Positions 42,701-52,089 of a stretch of DNA of 64,000 nucleotides are shown piece after piece. The notes under the pieces are model-generated. The model had not been told where the DNA came from. It searched no databases and saw nothing but the letters and a program-made list of their open reading frames with translations. The stretch's first letter is position 1. Each line of letters begins with the position of its first letter. The position numbers and the translations under genes are program-made. The stretch is from Macrolepiota albuminosa (lineage: Eukaryota; Basidiomycota; Agaricomycetes; Agaricales; Agaricaceae): positions 1,488,001 through 1,552,000 of the forward strand of contig JAMWFC010000053.1 in the NCBI GenBank assembly GCA_027475525.1, in the 5' to 3' direction.

Positions 42701-45166
42701 TCAAGCCACCACACCCAAATCTTGACAGATGTAAGGATAGCCCCAGATGGGGAGACTACATGCCTCCTGGGGTCTTTCATAGGAAACAAAACAGACCAAC
42801 CCAGTGTGTGGGCACCAACCATCGAAAAAATAACACGGGACCTGGAAAGGTGGAATAAAGGGCATCCGACAATTGATGGACGGCACCTGATTATTGGCAT
42901 GGTGGTAGGCGGCCGGACTCAGTACAGAACCTGTGTCCAAGGAATGCCCCCTGAAATAGAGCAGAGGCTAACAAGAGTTATCAGAAACTTTATCTGGGGA
43001 GACGTAAGCCACCCAACAGTGGGGCTCGAAACCCTAAGTAGGCCAATTGAACAAGGAGGCAAGAAACTCCTCGACCTAAAAGCGAGGAATGAGGCAATAG
43101 AATTGATGAAAACTAAACGTTTCCTAGACCTCAGTAACAAGCGCCCGACATGGGCAAAAATAGCAGATCAACTAATAGAAACAAATCTGCTCAAGAAATG
43201 GAAGCTAGAGAGGGACGGCGCATACAAGAACATCTTCCTGCAATCCCTGTCAGCGAACGTGAGAGAAAGCAAGGACGGCCTGACAGTGTCACTGAGGCGA
43301 ATGCTTAAAATAGCGAAGAAATACGGAGTCAAGCTGACCCCTACAAAACTCCCACTAAAGCAGAAACTAGATATGCCCATCTGGTATCACACGGGTCTAA
43401 CTGGAATGAAATACCAAGGCTACAATACGGCCGCCGCAAAATGTCAGAGGAAAAACCACAGTATAACAACCGTGAGAGACCTACTCAACCTGATAAAAGA
43501 AATGAACCGGGTACTGAACCCGGGCCACAAACCGAGGAAGAATTGCAAGTGCGACAAATGTAAAGTAATGAGAGAGAAAGGATGTAGAAACCCACATAGA
43601 TGTGGGGAAAACGCGAGGAAACTTTTGCGCAAGCTGAACAGGGAGTGGGACCCCCTGGAGTTGGAACCACAGGATGAAACACAAATAAATGAAGAAATTG
43701 CAAAAATGATAGACCCGCAAACCTCTACAATCTTTAAGAAGCAAATGAGGACTGGGAACTCACTAGGGGAAAGCATACGAGTCTTCACAACAGAAAACGT
43801 AACAACACAAGAAGACGACAGCGCAGAACAGGCCCCACAGGTTTTAGTAAGAAGAATAGGCCCCGCAGATTGGGTGCAGGTGTACACGGATGGCTCGTGT
43901 ACAAACAACGGATACAAAAATGCGATCGCTGGTGCAGGGATCTGGTACGGAAATGAAGACCCTCGAAACACAGCAATGAGAGTGCCAGAACACATAACCC
44001 AATCTAACAACTCAGGGGAAGCCCTGGCTATACTAATAGCAGTCAAAAACACGAATACAAACGACCATCTAGAAATCCCAAGCGACTCCCAAATATCAAT
44101 AGAGGGGCTAACAAAGTCCCTGCAAAGATGGGAGGATAACGGCTGGGTGGGAGTTGAAAATAGAGAAATACTACAGGCAGCCGCCTCGCACATGAGGGCT
44201 AGAGTGGGACAAACGATCTTCACGAAAGTCAAAGGCCATAGCGGCGTAGTAGGAAACGACGAAGCAGATGCGCTGGCAAAAAAAGGAACGCAAACACAAT
44301 TGGAAATAGGCCCAGACCTAAGCCCAGCGAGGGGCTTCTATGAGGAAGGAGCAAAACTCAGCGAGGCCTCACAAGCACTCCTGTACCGAGGTATAATGGA
44401 GAAGAAGCAAGTACCATGGAGAAAGGGAACGACCATAAATCTAGATATAACGAGGTGGGCCGTAGCAGACCTTAACGAGTCCCTACCCACCGACCGAAAT
44501 ATATGGAAATCCCTGAAAGACCGGACCTTAACAAAGGAGTCACATGCTTTCCTGTGGAAAGCAATGCATAATGCATACAAAATGGGAGAGTACTGGGACA
44601 GGATCCCAAACTACGAGATGAGGAGTAAGTGCCACATATGCGACACGACTGAAGACCTAGAACATGCCCTGACACAGTGCAAGGCAACAGGGCAAGAAGC
44701 TATATGGGAACTCACGGGTGAACTGTGTAGAGCGAGAGGCCTCACATGGGGGAAGCCCAGCCTGGGACTAATCCTGGGATGCAACCTAGCAAAACCCAAA
44801 TGTACCGATGGGACGACGTCACCCACGAGCAACCAAATGTTCCGAATAGCAGTGTCGGAATCAGCCCGGCTAATCTGGAAGATGAGATGTGAATGGAAAA
44901 TAAAGAAAGAAGCAGACCTGGAAAAAATTGCGACGGAGAAAGAGGTCGTAAACAGATGGGTAAGGGCTATGGGGAAACGTATAAAGATGGACTGCCTAGC
45001 GTCCGATGAACGAAGGCACGGGAAAAGAGCCCTGAAAGAGGACCTGGTACTGAGCACATGGGCCGGGATAGCCCAGGAACACACAAGAGCATACCGGGCA
45101 TGGGAGTCGGCAATTAGGGTTTTAGTGGGTATGGGTTCCAAGTGTCCTCCGGGACGAAACAGATAG
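39800..45166 (+). CDS. LINE ORF2 polyprotein: endonuclease, reverse transcriptase, RNase H, zinc knuckle (intact)
   Basis: 1788 residues without a stop. Approximate positions: residues 168-405 AP-type endonuclease (RIATLNIRGAG, VQETHLDE, LGDFNIVEDS, SRIDRIYI, TDHLLV), which nicks target DNA; 720-960 RT (CPIYKKGDRTDIGNYRPIT, QAGFIKGRRI, GVRQGDPMSCLLFNLAIE, and FADDTTVYL at about 910); a Cys cluster CKCDKCKVMREKGC near 1250; RNase H from about 1360 (VYTDGSCTNNG, NNSGEALA, SDSQISIEG, HSGVVGNDEADALA) with its four acidic residues; and a C-terminal zf-RVT knuckle CHICDTTEDLEHALTQC near 1611. All catalytic motifs look intact, so this ORF could still encode an active enzyme, although ORF1 has stops. 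It is A-rich, with different codon use from gypsy-1. Confidence 0.95.
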   Translation: MTSTTGNTNNFINTGDEQRLFGYDSTWGGWRDDPATDHVPEEPPSSEGGGSPERALATGAGADQNTANDQIEMSEPPELVGLERLRESQNGPHANNRPLSGTHHELPEQTINKEHTQDPEMHNTYTQETHTYYDATQGNCSNETDREGDVRQGRTPCQSTPKIPRKSAMRIATLNIRGAGSGTRDYKWNEISSLIMQERIDILAVQETHLDEENTRRLNKVYEKRLHFISTLDETTSNRMGVVVIMNKRSTRWKEATWEVITKGRALLVKVPWLQETSFSCMAVYAPNQSDQNKTFWKNVENNLQSRRHKKPTYMLGDFNIVEDSVDRLPPHADPSAPVNALIGLKMYLSMADGWRREHPEEVNFSFRSESNLAQSRIDRIYIREELIKYTHKWEIKRTGLNTDHLLVQMSITNPWLPHRGAGRYAMPTFLLRNEPLIRELNKIGKVYHNKAQQAREHRTKENNPQFVHKRMKEEMMRIIRQHAKCITSKIDQNVSKLEEEKQKVLNHTVWDECKRGMESALLDERIKGLKRVKLERIRDNTETRFFLEGELLQKTWINANKESVPRDIIVALKDQKRPGKPLVRRSDRMANIAKEYHDELQKENKIGDADDHEKEIKKVLNHVKRKLNKEQKKCLAKNMTEEEIRSAIEKLPNGKAAGLDGIPQEIWKNFMNAHQSEEDKLAKNSQRSTEENNQFDVVKYLTTIYNDIEDYGIEPQAGFADGWLCPIYKKGDRTDIGNYRPITVLNTDYKIFTKAIANRLSKVTPDIIHPDQAGFIKGRRIEDQTELANLVIEWGEKKNMNGTIVCLDQEKAYDKIRHRFLWATLESFGFPKQCINTLKTLYAEAKTTVIINGEKSVPYQVHQGVRQGDPMSCLLFNLAIESLAQMIREANLKGMEIEGEAERLIVKLFADDTTVYLSEKDDINDLNEILDSWCKASGGRFNNHKTAIVPVGNEEFRRNLIKTRKASSHHTQILTDVRIAPDGETTCLLGSFIGNKTDQPSVWAPTIEKITRDLERWNKGHPTIDGRHLIIGMVVGGRTQYRTCVQGMPPEIEQRLTRVIRNFIWGDVSHPTVGLETLSRPIEQGGKKLLDLKARNEAIELMKTKRFLDLSNKRPTWAKIADQLIETNLLKKWKLERDGAYKNIFLQSLSANVRESKDGLTVSLRRMLKIAKKYGVKLTPTKLPLKQKLDMPIWYHTGLTGMKYQGYNTAAAKCQRKNHSITTVRDLLNLIKEMNRVLNPGHKPRKNCKCDKCKVMREKGCRNPHRCGENARKLLRKLNREWDPLELEPQDETQINEEIAKMIDPQTSTIFKKQMRTGNSLGESIRVFTTENVTTQEDDSAEQAPQVLVRRIGPADWVQVYTDGSCTNNGYKNAIAGAGIWYGNEDPRNTAMRVPEHITQSNNSGEALAILIAVKNTNTNDHLEIPSDSQISIEGLTKSLQRWEDNGWVGVENREILQAAASHMRARVGQTIFTKVKGHSGVVGNDEADALAKKGTQTQLEIGPDLSPARGFYEEGAKLSEASQALLYRGIMEKKQVPWRKGTTINLDITRWAVADLNESLPTDRNIWKSLKDRTLTKESHAFLWKAMHNAYKMGEYWDRIPNYEMRSKCHICDTTEDLEHALTQCKATGQEAIWELTGELCRARGLTWGKPSLGLILGCNLAKPKCTDGTTSPTSNQMFRIAVSESARLIWKMRCEWKIKKEADLEKIATEKEVVNRWVRAMGKRIKMDCLASDERRHGKRALKEDLVLSTWAGIAQEHTRAYRAWESAIRVLVGMGSKCPPGRNR

Positions 45167-45225
45167 GAACAACCGAGCCCCACACAATGTGCGTAACGGC
45201 ATTTCCCTGAGGTGGGCCAACAGAA

Positions 45226-45325
45226 NNNNNNNNNNNNNNNNNNNNNNNNNNNNNNNNNNNNNNNNNNNNNNNNNNNNNNNNNNNNNNNNNNNNNNNNNNN
45301 NNNNNNNNNNNNNNNNNNNNNNNNN
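45226..45325. other. Assembly gap (100 N)
   Basis: A run of exactly 100 N joins the LINE 3' region to host sequence. The round number suggests a scaffold gap of unknown true size, so linkage and orientation across it are not certain. Confidence 1.
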
Positions 45326-45392
45326 CTTCCCCACTCGCTGTTAGCCCATAGGTTGATTGGTTTGCTCTCTCTCGACCCATTGTATCGAAATA

Positions 45393-47165
45393 ATGATCGT
45401 TAAGGACTTCATGCAACTACTGCTTGTGACATTAGCTGTATCGACTGCCTCAGCTCGGATTCCCTCCTCCCATTTACAGACTCGACAATTCACGGGTCCG
45501 TCGTGCAAGCCCAATTTCCAATGGGCTAATAATGAGCAAAACAAGTCGCCATGTGTTTTGGCGGCTACTGTATTCGGATCCTGTGAAGGGACTAGTGAGT
45601 CTTAAAGCCGTTGAGTAGTCAAAAAAGCTCAGTTCTGGTTCGCAAGGATTCAACATACCTGCTTTAGAAGGTGGTAACGGTTATGACGGTCTATCACTAG
45701 GTCAGTCGACTCAATGCAGTTGGTAAGGATATACTCTCGGTCGAGGATTACAGAGATTTACCTGTTGTCAAGCTCATGGGCGGCGTATAATCTGCTGATG
45801 GCATGTACTGCATGTCAAGGATTGGAACAAGATATTACTACGTAAGTATCTGGACACTGAGTCCTCATTATTTCTTACCGAAAGGTTAGTTGGCCCACCT
45901 ATATCACGAACTGTACGGGTCAAACACCGAGCACGTAAGTCGACGTTGGACTGCAAATTTGCAAGACCCTATCTGAACCAATGAGTAATAGATATTTTCC
46001 GTCCAATCAGGTACTCCCAGATGGCACAGGAATCCCAGTTTACGCGGCTCAAGATCGTACGTATTGTCTCATTCCCAGCAAAAACCAAATCTTTACATTT
46101 GCACAGCCACTCAATGGCCCGATGAAAGGTTTGATGTCACGAAAGCGGAAACGTTTGCTGGTAACTCAATTTGTGGTTATCTGGATATATTCCCTGACAT
46201 TTATATCCTTAGGACAACCTGACCTTTTTCCGTCATCGCCGCAACCATCGCCGCAACCATCGCACAAGTCGTCAAGCCCGGTGGGGGCAATAGTCGGCGG
46301 TGTCATCGGAGGGCTTGCTGTATTTGCCCTGGCGGGTGGTCTTGCCTTCTGGCTGTATCGGAGGAGGCAAAAACGAATTCAGTCGTCAGCAACTCATTTT
46401 GATACCGATGAGTCTAAACACGCAAGGAAAATGTCCGATATGTCCCAGAAATCTGGGATCGGCTATGGATACCAGCAAATTGAGCGAAGCTTCGCGACGT
46501 CCCCGACATCCCAGCCGCCCTTGAGTCCTACTACGGGAACTATGCACACTCATACAGCGAGTGCAAATTCTCTATCTTACTTCGGTTCTGTTCGTCATTC
46601 AGTCAATCCTTATGGTACTTCCACTTCGCCACCTCCCGGTACTACAACGGTATCGTCCGCCATGCTTTCCCCATCATACCAACCAAACGCTCAGGGACTC
46701 GGCCGTGAAGGGATCATAGTGCCATTTACTTTGCCCCCTTCGGATATGACTTCTTTCCAGGGGTCAAGTACCAACGTATCTGATAGAAAAAGACCAGACG
46801 GAGCAATAATTCCAGTTTACGATCAGCCAAATTCGCTGCCTCCCAATGTCACTCCCGCGCTCAGTGAAACTTCTACAAACAGGCCCCGTGTTAACCCACC
46901 TGCGTACAGCGATGTAGCGTCAACACAGATACACCAGAAGAAGGACTCAAATGATACACATTTCTCGACTGATTCAAAGACCGACTCGGTTGTTCAGAAA
47001 CATAGTGGCGATGGCAGTGTATCTACGATCGAAGAAGTGATTGGCCAGATGGGACTTTCAGGCCAGGAGAGCGTAAGTGCTGGGGGAACTCTGAGCACAG
47101 GTCAGAGCGGTCAACTTCCCGGTGCGCGGCCATTTAGGCCAGTCCTCGGAAATCCTGATCCATAA
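45393..47165 (+). CDS. Single-pass membrane protein with signal peptide and Cys-rich ectodomain (7 exons)
   Basis: I do not know a named function. Exons 45393-45594, 45647-45722, 45773-45841, 45890-45934, 45992-46056, 46107-46160 and 46213-47165 join in frame to 487 residues. A signal peptide (MQLLLVTLAVSTASA; ATG 45393 or 45411) is followed by an ectodomain with CLxAA-like SPCVLAATVFGSC, CSCSWAAYNLLMACTACQ, a possible N-glycosylation site NCT and FDVTKAETFAG. A Ser/Pro linker leads to a Gly-rich helix GAIVGGVIGGLAVFALAGGL and a basic stop-transfer RRRQKR, then a long Ser/Thr/Pro-rich cytoplasmic tail. The layout is common among basidiomycete surface proteins and resembles wall-stress sensors, but no WSC fold is evident. 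All introns are GT-AG and 48-56 bp. Confidence 0.8.
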
Positions 47166-47439
47166 TCGTGACCTTGTGGCGTCTCTTGCGTGGGACAATA
47201 ATAAAATTCTCACTTTGACTATTTCCAATGTCTCGCGGATTGTGACATTAGACTGAAATGCTTCCCTTCCTCGTCAACTTAACTTAGTCCCGTTCGATTT
47301 CTCTTATGAATATGACTTTAGCCTGCCACTCAGCAATCGTATGTAAGTATGTCGTAACTAGATTATCTACTAAAAGGCAGTGTTGGCTGGTAATTTCTGA
47401 CACAGCACCAAGTCAGAAATTCCACATGTAGACTATTTT

Positions 47440-47735
47440 TTGAGGTCTATCACAATGTTCTTACCAAAAAGGACAAAGGAGGTTACGAGTCTTTTCAGTC
47501 CTGCGCAGGAGCATCTTCAGGCCAAGCCAGTTCGACCAATGCGGCCTGCGCGGTTTGTCTCGGTTGACACCCACAACATATGGCATTGCTCCGCTCGAGA
47601 CCTATGGAACGGACAAAAGGCTTTTGTCTCTCGAAACACGCACGACAGGCTCATCAACTCCGAGGGAAGAGAGCTCTGCACCGACTGGCAAAAGCCGAGA
47701 GGATGCCGAAATCTTCGCACGACAACAGGCTGAAC
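47440..47735 (+). pseudogene. Gag-like fragment with Cys motif, probably from a DIRS-like element
   Basis: An open stretch of 97 codons contains FVSRNTHDRLINSEGRELC and TDWQKPRGC, resembling the Cys-containing gag segment (C..WQ..GC) found before the RT in agaricomycete DIRS-like elements. It is followed at 48150 by the RT start of the same type. The typical downstream CSGC knuckle is missing. Host origin is possible but less likely. Confidence 0.45.
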
Positions 47736-48129
47736 AAGAAAGATCTCCACATTATAACCACATCCCACACCCGCATCAACATCGCCTCTATCCGCACTGT
47801 CACTCGCACATCCAGCCTATCCAGCACATCTACTGCGTTAGCATTCATTCAGCATTCAAATTCTACCTTGCATCCACCAACAGGCACCAGCTCTCATGTG
47901 TTCTTGTCTTGGAAAAGGCTACATGCTTCTTCACCATCATGCATGATGCCTGCCCAGAGTTGGAAATGTGGATGGATCACATGAATGTTTGTATTGAGTA
48001 GAGGGCTCATTGCTATTTGACTTTTCCAATGGACATGATTTTATATACAGTCACAATAGGTCTACCAAGGCGTATTCTAGTAATATGACTTTAGCTATTA
48101 GTTAGCAGAGGTAGATATCACAATAGTAA

Positions 48130-48640
48130 CATAGTAACATGAATGCTTGGGCTGCAGGCAAAAAGACCACAGAGCTCAAAATTGCGATCTTGTGCAAAAG
48201 TTTTAAATTCATCATGCCTTACAAGCCTACAACCTGGAAGTGAGAGATTGATCAGGCTGGCCCTGCATCTGCTTTCTCAACCCTCATGTGAGACATCAAG
48301 CAAGGATTTGATGCAGGGATACTGCATATATCCCACACCTTCATTCCAGACAATAGGCCATCTATTCTTCAGTTGGCAGATGAATTCAACAAGATTGTCA
48401 GAGCTGAGCTGTCTAAAGGACAGTATTTAGGACCCTTCACCAAGAAGCAGGTGGAAGATGTCCTGGGTCCCTTCCAATCTTCTCCACTCAGTATCATATC
48501 CAAGCCCAATAAGCCAGGCAAATATAGAATTGCTCAAAACCTGTCATTTCCATATTCAGGAAAGGACCCTAATGCCTCTCACTCTATTAACAGTGCCATT
48601 GATTCAACTATTTTCTAAAATGCTCATTTACTGCCTTTAT
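48130..48640 (+). mobile_element. DIRS-like RT N-terminal fragment
   Basis: Pieces in two frames give FIMPYKPTTWK and FIPDNRPSILQLADEFNKIV, then RAELSKGQYLGPFTKKQVED, GPFQSSPLSIISKPNKPGKY and RIAQNLSFPYSGKDPN (48373-48618), the fingers part of an RT of the DIRS-like type. It ends abruptly in AT-rich sequence. The 33.3-36.3 kb relic carries the complementary 3' half of such an element, but whether they were one copy is unknown. Confidence 0.65.
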
Positions 48641-51222
48641 ACTTATAATTGACAAGAAATCATAAACATGAACTCCTGCAATTATTACACCTCAATCTGT
48701 TTTCCAATTATATAGGCCAGCTTCTATCAGATTCTAGTGATGATGGAGGCTTTTAGTGGCAAAAAAACTCTCACTAAGTAGATATGATGTCATCAAGGAT
48801 TGTTTTCAAATTGATGGTGCTTGTGGACTAAGTTTGGAGCTTTCTAAAGTGTGAAACAATCCCTGGGGGCTAGTCTCATGTATTATAAGTGCTGAGAGTT
48901 CCAGAATAGCATAGAGGCTGAAGAAGAGTCAAACAAGGCTGGGTGAAGTTTAACAAAGTGGAGTGAGGCAGAAAAAAGGCTAACAAACTTGCAAAAGAGA
49001 CTTTAGAGTAGACACAGAAATAACAAAAAAAGAGATAATATTGGGCTGAAATAGACTAGACAATGGAGATAAACAATTAAGAGATATACAAGCAACTAGG
49101 ATGACATATAAGCAATATCAAAACTACCTCTAACAAATTATAGTCTCTAAGTTAAGTATTGGGCATAGAGTAGGCTCTAGGCTGGGGCAGATCAGACCTG
49201 GGACTCTGAGGTGACCAGGCATGTGCAGCATATTGTGCAGGTATCAAAGCAACACTAGGCATATGTCAGATCCATGGTGGCAGAATACTGATAGCAGGTG
49301 GCAGGGCATTGATGGCAACTGGTAAATACCAATAGTGGGTGTTGAAGCTGATCTGGTAGGGCAATGGATATCAAATGTCAGATTCAGTTAGGTGGTGGCA
49401 GTTGAAGTTGGCCTTCTCCATGGATGGGATCATTGGTGACTGCTGCCACTCAATTGTGTTTCTGTAAGGGGATGCTCCATTGTAGAAAGCCAAGCAGACA
49501 CATCAACTACTCAAGCCCACCATTAAGGGAAGTGAGCATTGAGCAAGCACAGTAACAAGCAGCTGGTGGGCAAGAGGGCTGGCTACTGACAAGATGTAGA
49601 GCAGGAGAGCAAAGACAGAAGGCAAGGTCAACACTGAGGAGCTCACAGTTATGCTAGTGTGTAGACCCAGAAGCAATGCTATTGCCAGGACTAGGAATGT
49701 TCCATCTACCAGTCCTACTTGTATACTATATTTGACACACTATGACTACAATGTATTGACCAATAGAGCTGGTATATACTAAGCACTAATGAGTAAGCAA
49801 CAATTAGCATGAGTAAGCCAGCCAATAACATGAAGGACTGCTGGCCAGTAAAGTGGGTCTGAAGACCAGCTGACCTGTCAGATGTTAATGTCAAGACAGG
49901 AATAGAGCAGGATAGGGCTGAGCAGTCCAGATAGTGGCTAGATAGAGGTGCCAATGTCAACACAGACTCAGCAGGGCTAGAGTAGACAGTCTAAGAACCT
50001 ATTCTCTGACATCCTTGTAAGAAGAATGCTTAATGTCTGCAGAACTCCTTCCACAGAGCTAGCAAGCACTGGTGACAAGCAGGAGTCAAATAGGTGTAGA
50101 AGCAAGCAAGAGTTAGGCAAGGAACTGGCTAAGCTAATTAAGTAGTCAGATGTTGCTAGACAGCTTACAGTAGGTTCGATGTATAGGCCAGAAAAACACT
50201 GCTATTGTTTAGCCTGGAGATATTTTATCTATAGGCTGCCTTTATATACTATATTGGTGGCTGTGCTATTACTAATACTGCTTACAGGAAAGTTAGGAGA
50301 AAATTTGTTATGCCATTTTCAATGTGTCAGTTTCTGATGGAAAAAGTCTTTGAACAAAGAAAATTTGCCTATTTCTATAGTAAAAAGCAAGCCAAAAAAC
50401 AAATGACAAGTTTTTTTTTGATTTTTTTTTCTATTAAGAACATCTTCTAGCCCTAGCAGTAAGTAGAGAGTTTGGCCCATGGAGTTTGGTCAGTTGAGAT
50501 AGTCTCAGAGTTGTGCTATTGATGTTCAGTTAGAGTGATTCTGGGATGAGAGGATGCTAATGCAATTTGTGACAGCCTCACATTTAGGTCTGTTAAAACC
50601 AAGTCATTTTACCATGCTGTCCAGAGTTTTATTCCAGATTTGTGCTACCTGTTTTATATCATGCATTGACTGCACTAATTTTTATATTTAGCTCTTTATT
50701 TTTCTCAAAGAACTTTGGTTTTGTTGAGTCTCTATATACTATAGTATAGCCTCAAAAAATATATCAAGTCTATGATCTTATTATTATTATGTTTATTATA
50801 TTTAATTATGGAAACTGGTTTTTTATTTAAAATTTTCTAACTATATAATATTTTCTTATAAAAGCTATTAGAAAATCAAAGAAATTAGCAGACTGAGCAA
50901 AACTATCATAAGCAGAGAGACAGAAGATATTAAATGACTTATCTTAAAAAATGCAAATGACAACAATATGAGCATAAAACTTGAACAAAATTATAGCAAT
51001 ATTTAATGCAGCTAAGTGTGGTCAAAAACACAGAAATAGATAGAATGCATAGCAGATGTTGTATAGTATTCACATGGAGCATACAAGATCAACAGCAGAT
51101 AGAGCAGAGGCTATTGGAATGAAAATAGAACAGATGATGAGAAATTGACTAAACAACTAGGAGAAAAGCAAGTTGAAGTTCAAAAAAAAATGGAAGCTAT
51201 TAATATGAATTAAAACAGATCT
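48641..51222. other. AT-rich desert without recognisable genes
   Basis: Only short frames with many stops and few CpG. The minus-strand 82-codon frame at 49715-49963 is hydrophobic but matches nothing I know. It is probably decayed transposon sequence. The stretch at 51010-51222 lies just outside the LTR of the minus-strand chromovirus. Confidence 0.4.
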
Positions 51223-51543
51223 TGTAAGAGAACATAAATTCTTCTTCATTTAGAGAAAACGAGACAACAAAATAGAACAAAAATTGATTTGTAGAAAGAA
51301 GTTAGTCTCAAAAGTATATAAATATACACAAATAGTATTTAAATACTCTTTAAAAATAAGGTTTTGATTGGAGCCCCTCAATTGTGAGCCCTTCAGAGTC
51401 CATCACATGAAAATACATTATGTGATCTATGATATGATATCCCATAATTGAAAACTGTGATTGAATAGTTAAGGGAACTGAGAGAACTGCAAATAATATA
51501 AGGTTGTGAATGGTGATAGTTTGAATAAGCCTTTATGCTTATA
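51223..51543 (-). repeat. 3' LTR of the minus-strand chromovirus
   Basis: About 321 bp with ends TGTAAG...CTTACA in plus orientation (inner end decayed to TATAAG on the minus strand). It aligns along its length with the plus-strand copy at 61179-61473. A polypurine-like GGAAAACATGGGAG lies upstream of it in element orientation, now separated from it by the solo LTR at 51551. Confidence 0.75.
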
Positions 51544-51550
51544 CTCTCCC

Positions 51551-52069
51551 TGTAAGGATGATCTCTAGAGGCTGTGGCTCAGTCACACAGCTGGCAGAGG
51601 GAGATCCAAAGTGTATTGGAGTATATACTGACAATATTATAATAACTACTCATCTAGCAGAGGGAGATCCAAAAAGAACAAGTCTAGAGATTTCTTATGC
51701 CAGGTTGGACACTTCTGGTGCTTCTGAAGCATGGAAAACAACTGTACAGTACAACAAAACCTTGAAAACTCGAAATTTGACTAACCAAACAACTATGCAA
51801 ACAAGGCAGGAAAACTCTGAACTTTGGAAGTCAGAAAGGCAAACTCTGGCTTATATAAGCAGTCTAAAAGCGATGCTAAAGGGCCCACACTTGTCTGAAT
51901 GATAGCTGAAGAATCAGAGCACCTCAAAGGCTGAGAATAGTACTAACAAATAGTGTTAAAAGAATAAAAACAGTAAAATAAGAGAATGACAGAAGAAATA
52001 AGAAAATGAATGAAAGGAGAGTGAAGGAATAAAAAGTGAAGAAAGAAAGAAATGAGGAGTCCCCTGACA
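51551..52069 (-). repeat. Solo LTR of the gypsy-2 family, with 5-bp target duplication CTCCC
   Basis: 519 bp, reverse complement of the gypsy-2 LTR (ends TGTCAGGGGACTCC and CTTACA) with many substitutions. It is flanked by CTCCC at 51546-51550 and CTCCC at 52070-52074, with no internal element sequence attached, so it is a solo LTR left after LTR-LTR recombination. It sits at the border between pol and the LTR of the minus-strand chromovirus. Confidence 0.9.
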
Positions 52070-52089
52070 CTCCCATGTTTTCCAAAAAA

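Larger units (their letters stand above)
37300..45225 (+). mobile_element. Non-LTR retrotransposon (LINE, EN/RT/RNase H type)
   Basis: The element has a GC-moderate 5' leader (about 37300-37831) with C and A homopolymers, ORF1 (37832-39625), a spacer of about 170 bp and ORF2 (39800-45166). Apurinic-type endonuclease, RT, RNase H and CCHC knuckles on both ORFs place it among fungal Tad1/Deceiver-like LINEs; the clade cannot be fixed by eye. The 3' end is unknown because it runs into the N gap 59 bp after the ORF2 stop, and no poly(A) or tail repeat is visible. Confidence 0.9.

Noticed and set aside
43444..44232. Minus-strand open frame of 262 codons opposite LINE ORF2
   Set aside because: Shadow of the intact polymerase ORF; no recognisable motif.
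45393..47165. Single-exon reading of the membrane-protein gene from 45981
   Set aside because: That frame enters intron sequence; the seven-exon model keeps signal peptide, Cys-rich ectodomain and membrane helix in one frame.
47440..48001. Independent host gene after the membrane-protein gene
   Set aside because: Frames are short and the Cys segment plus following RT resemble a DIRS-like element; no intron/exon model worked.
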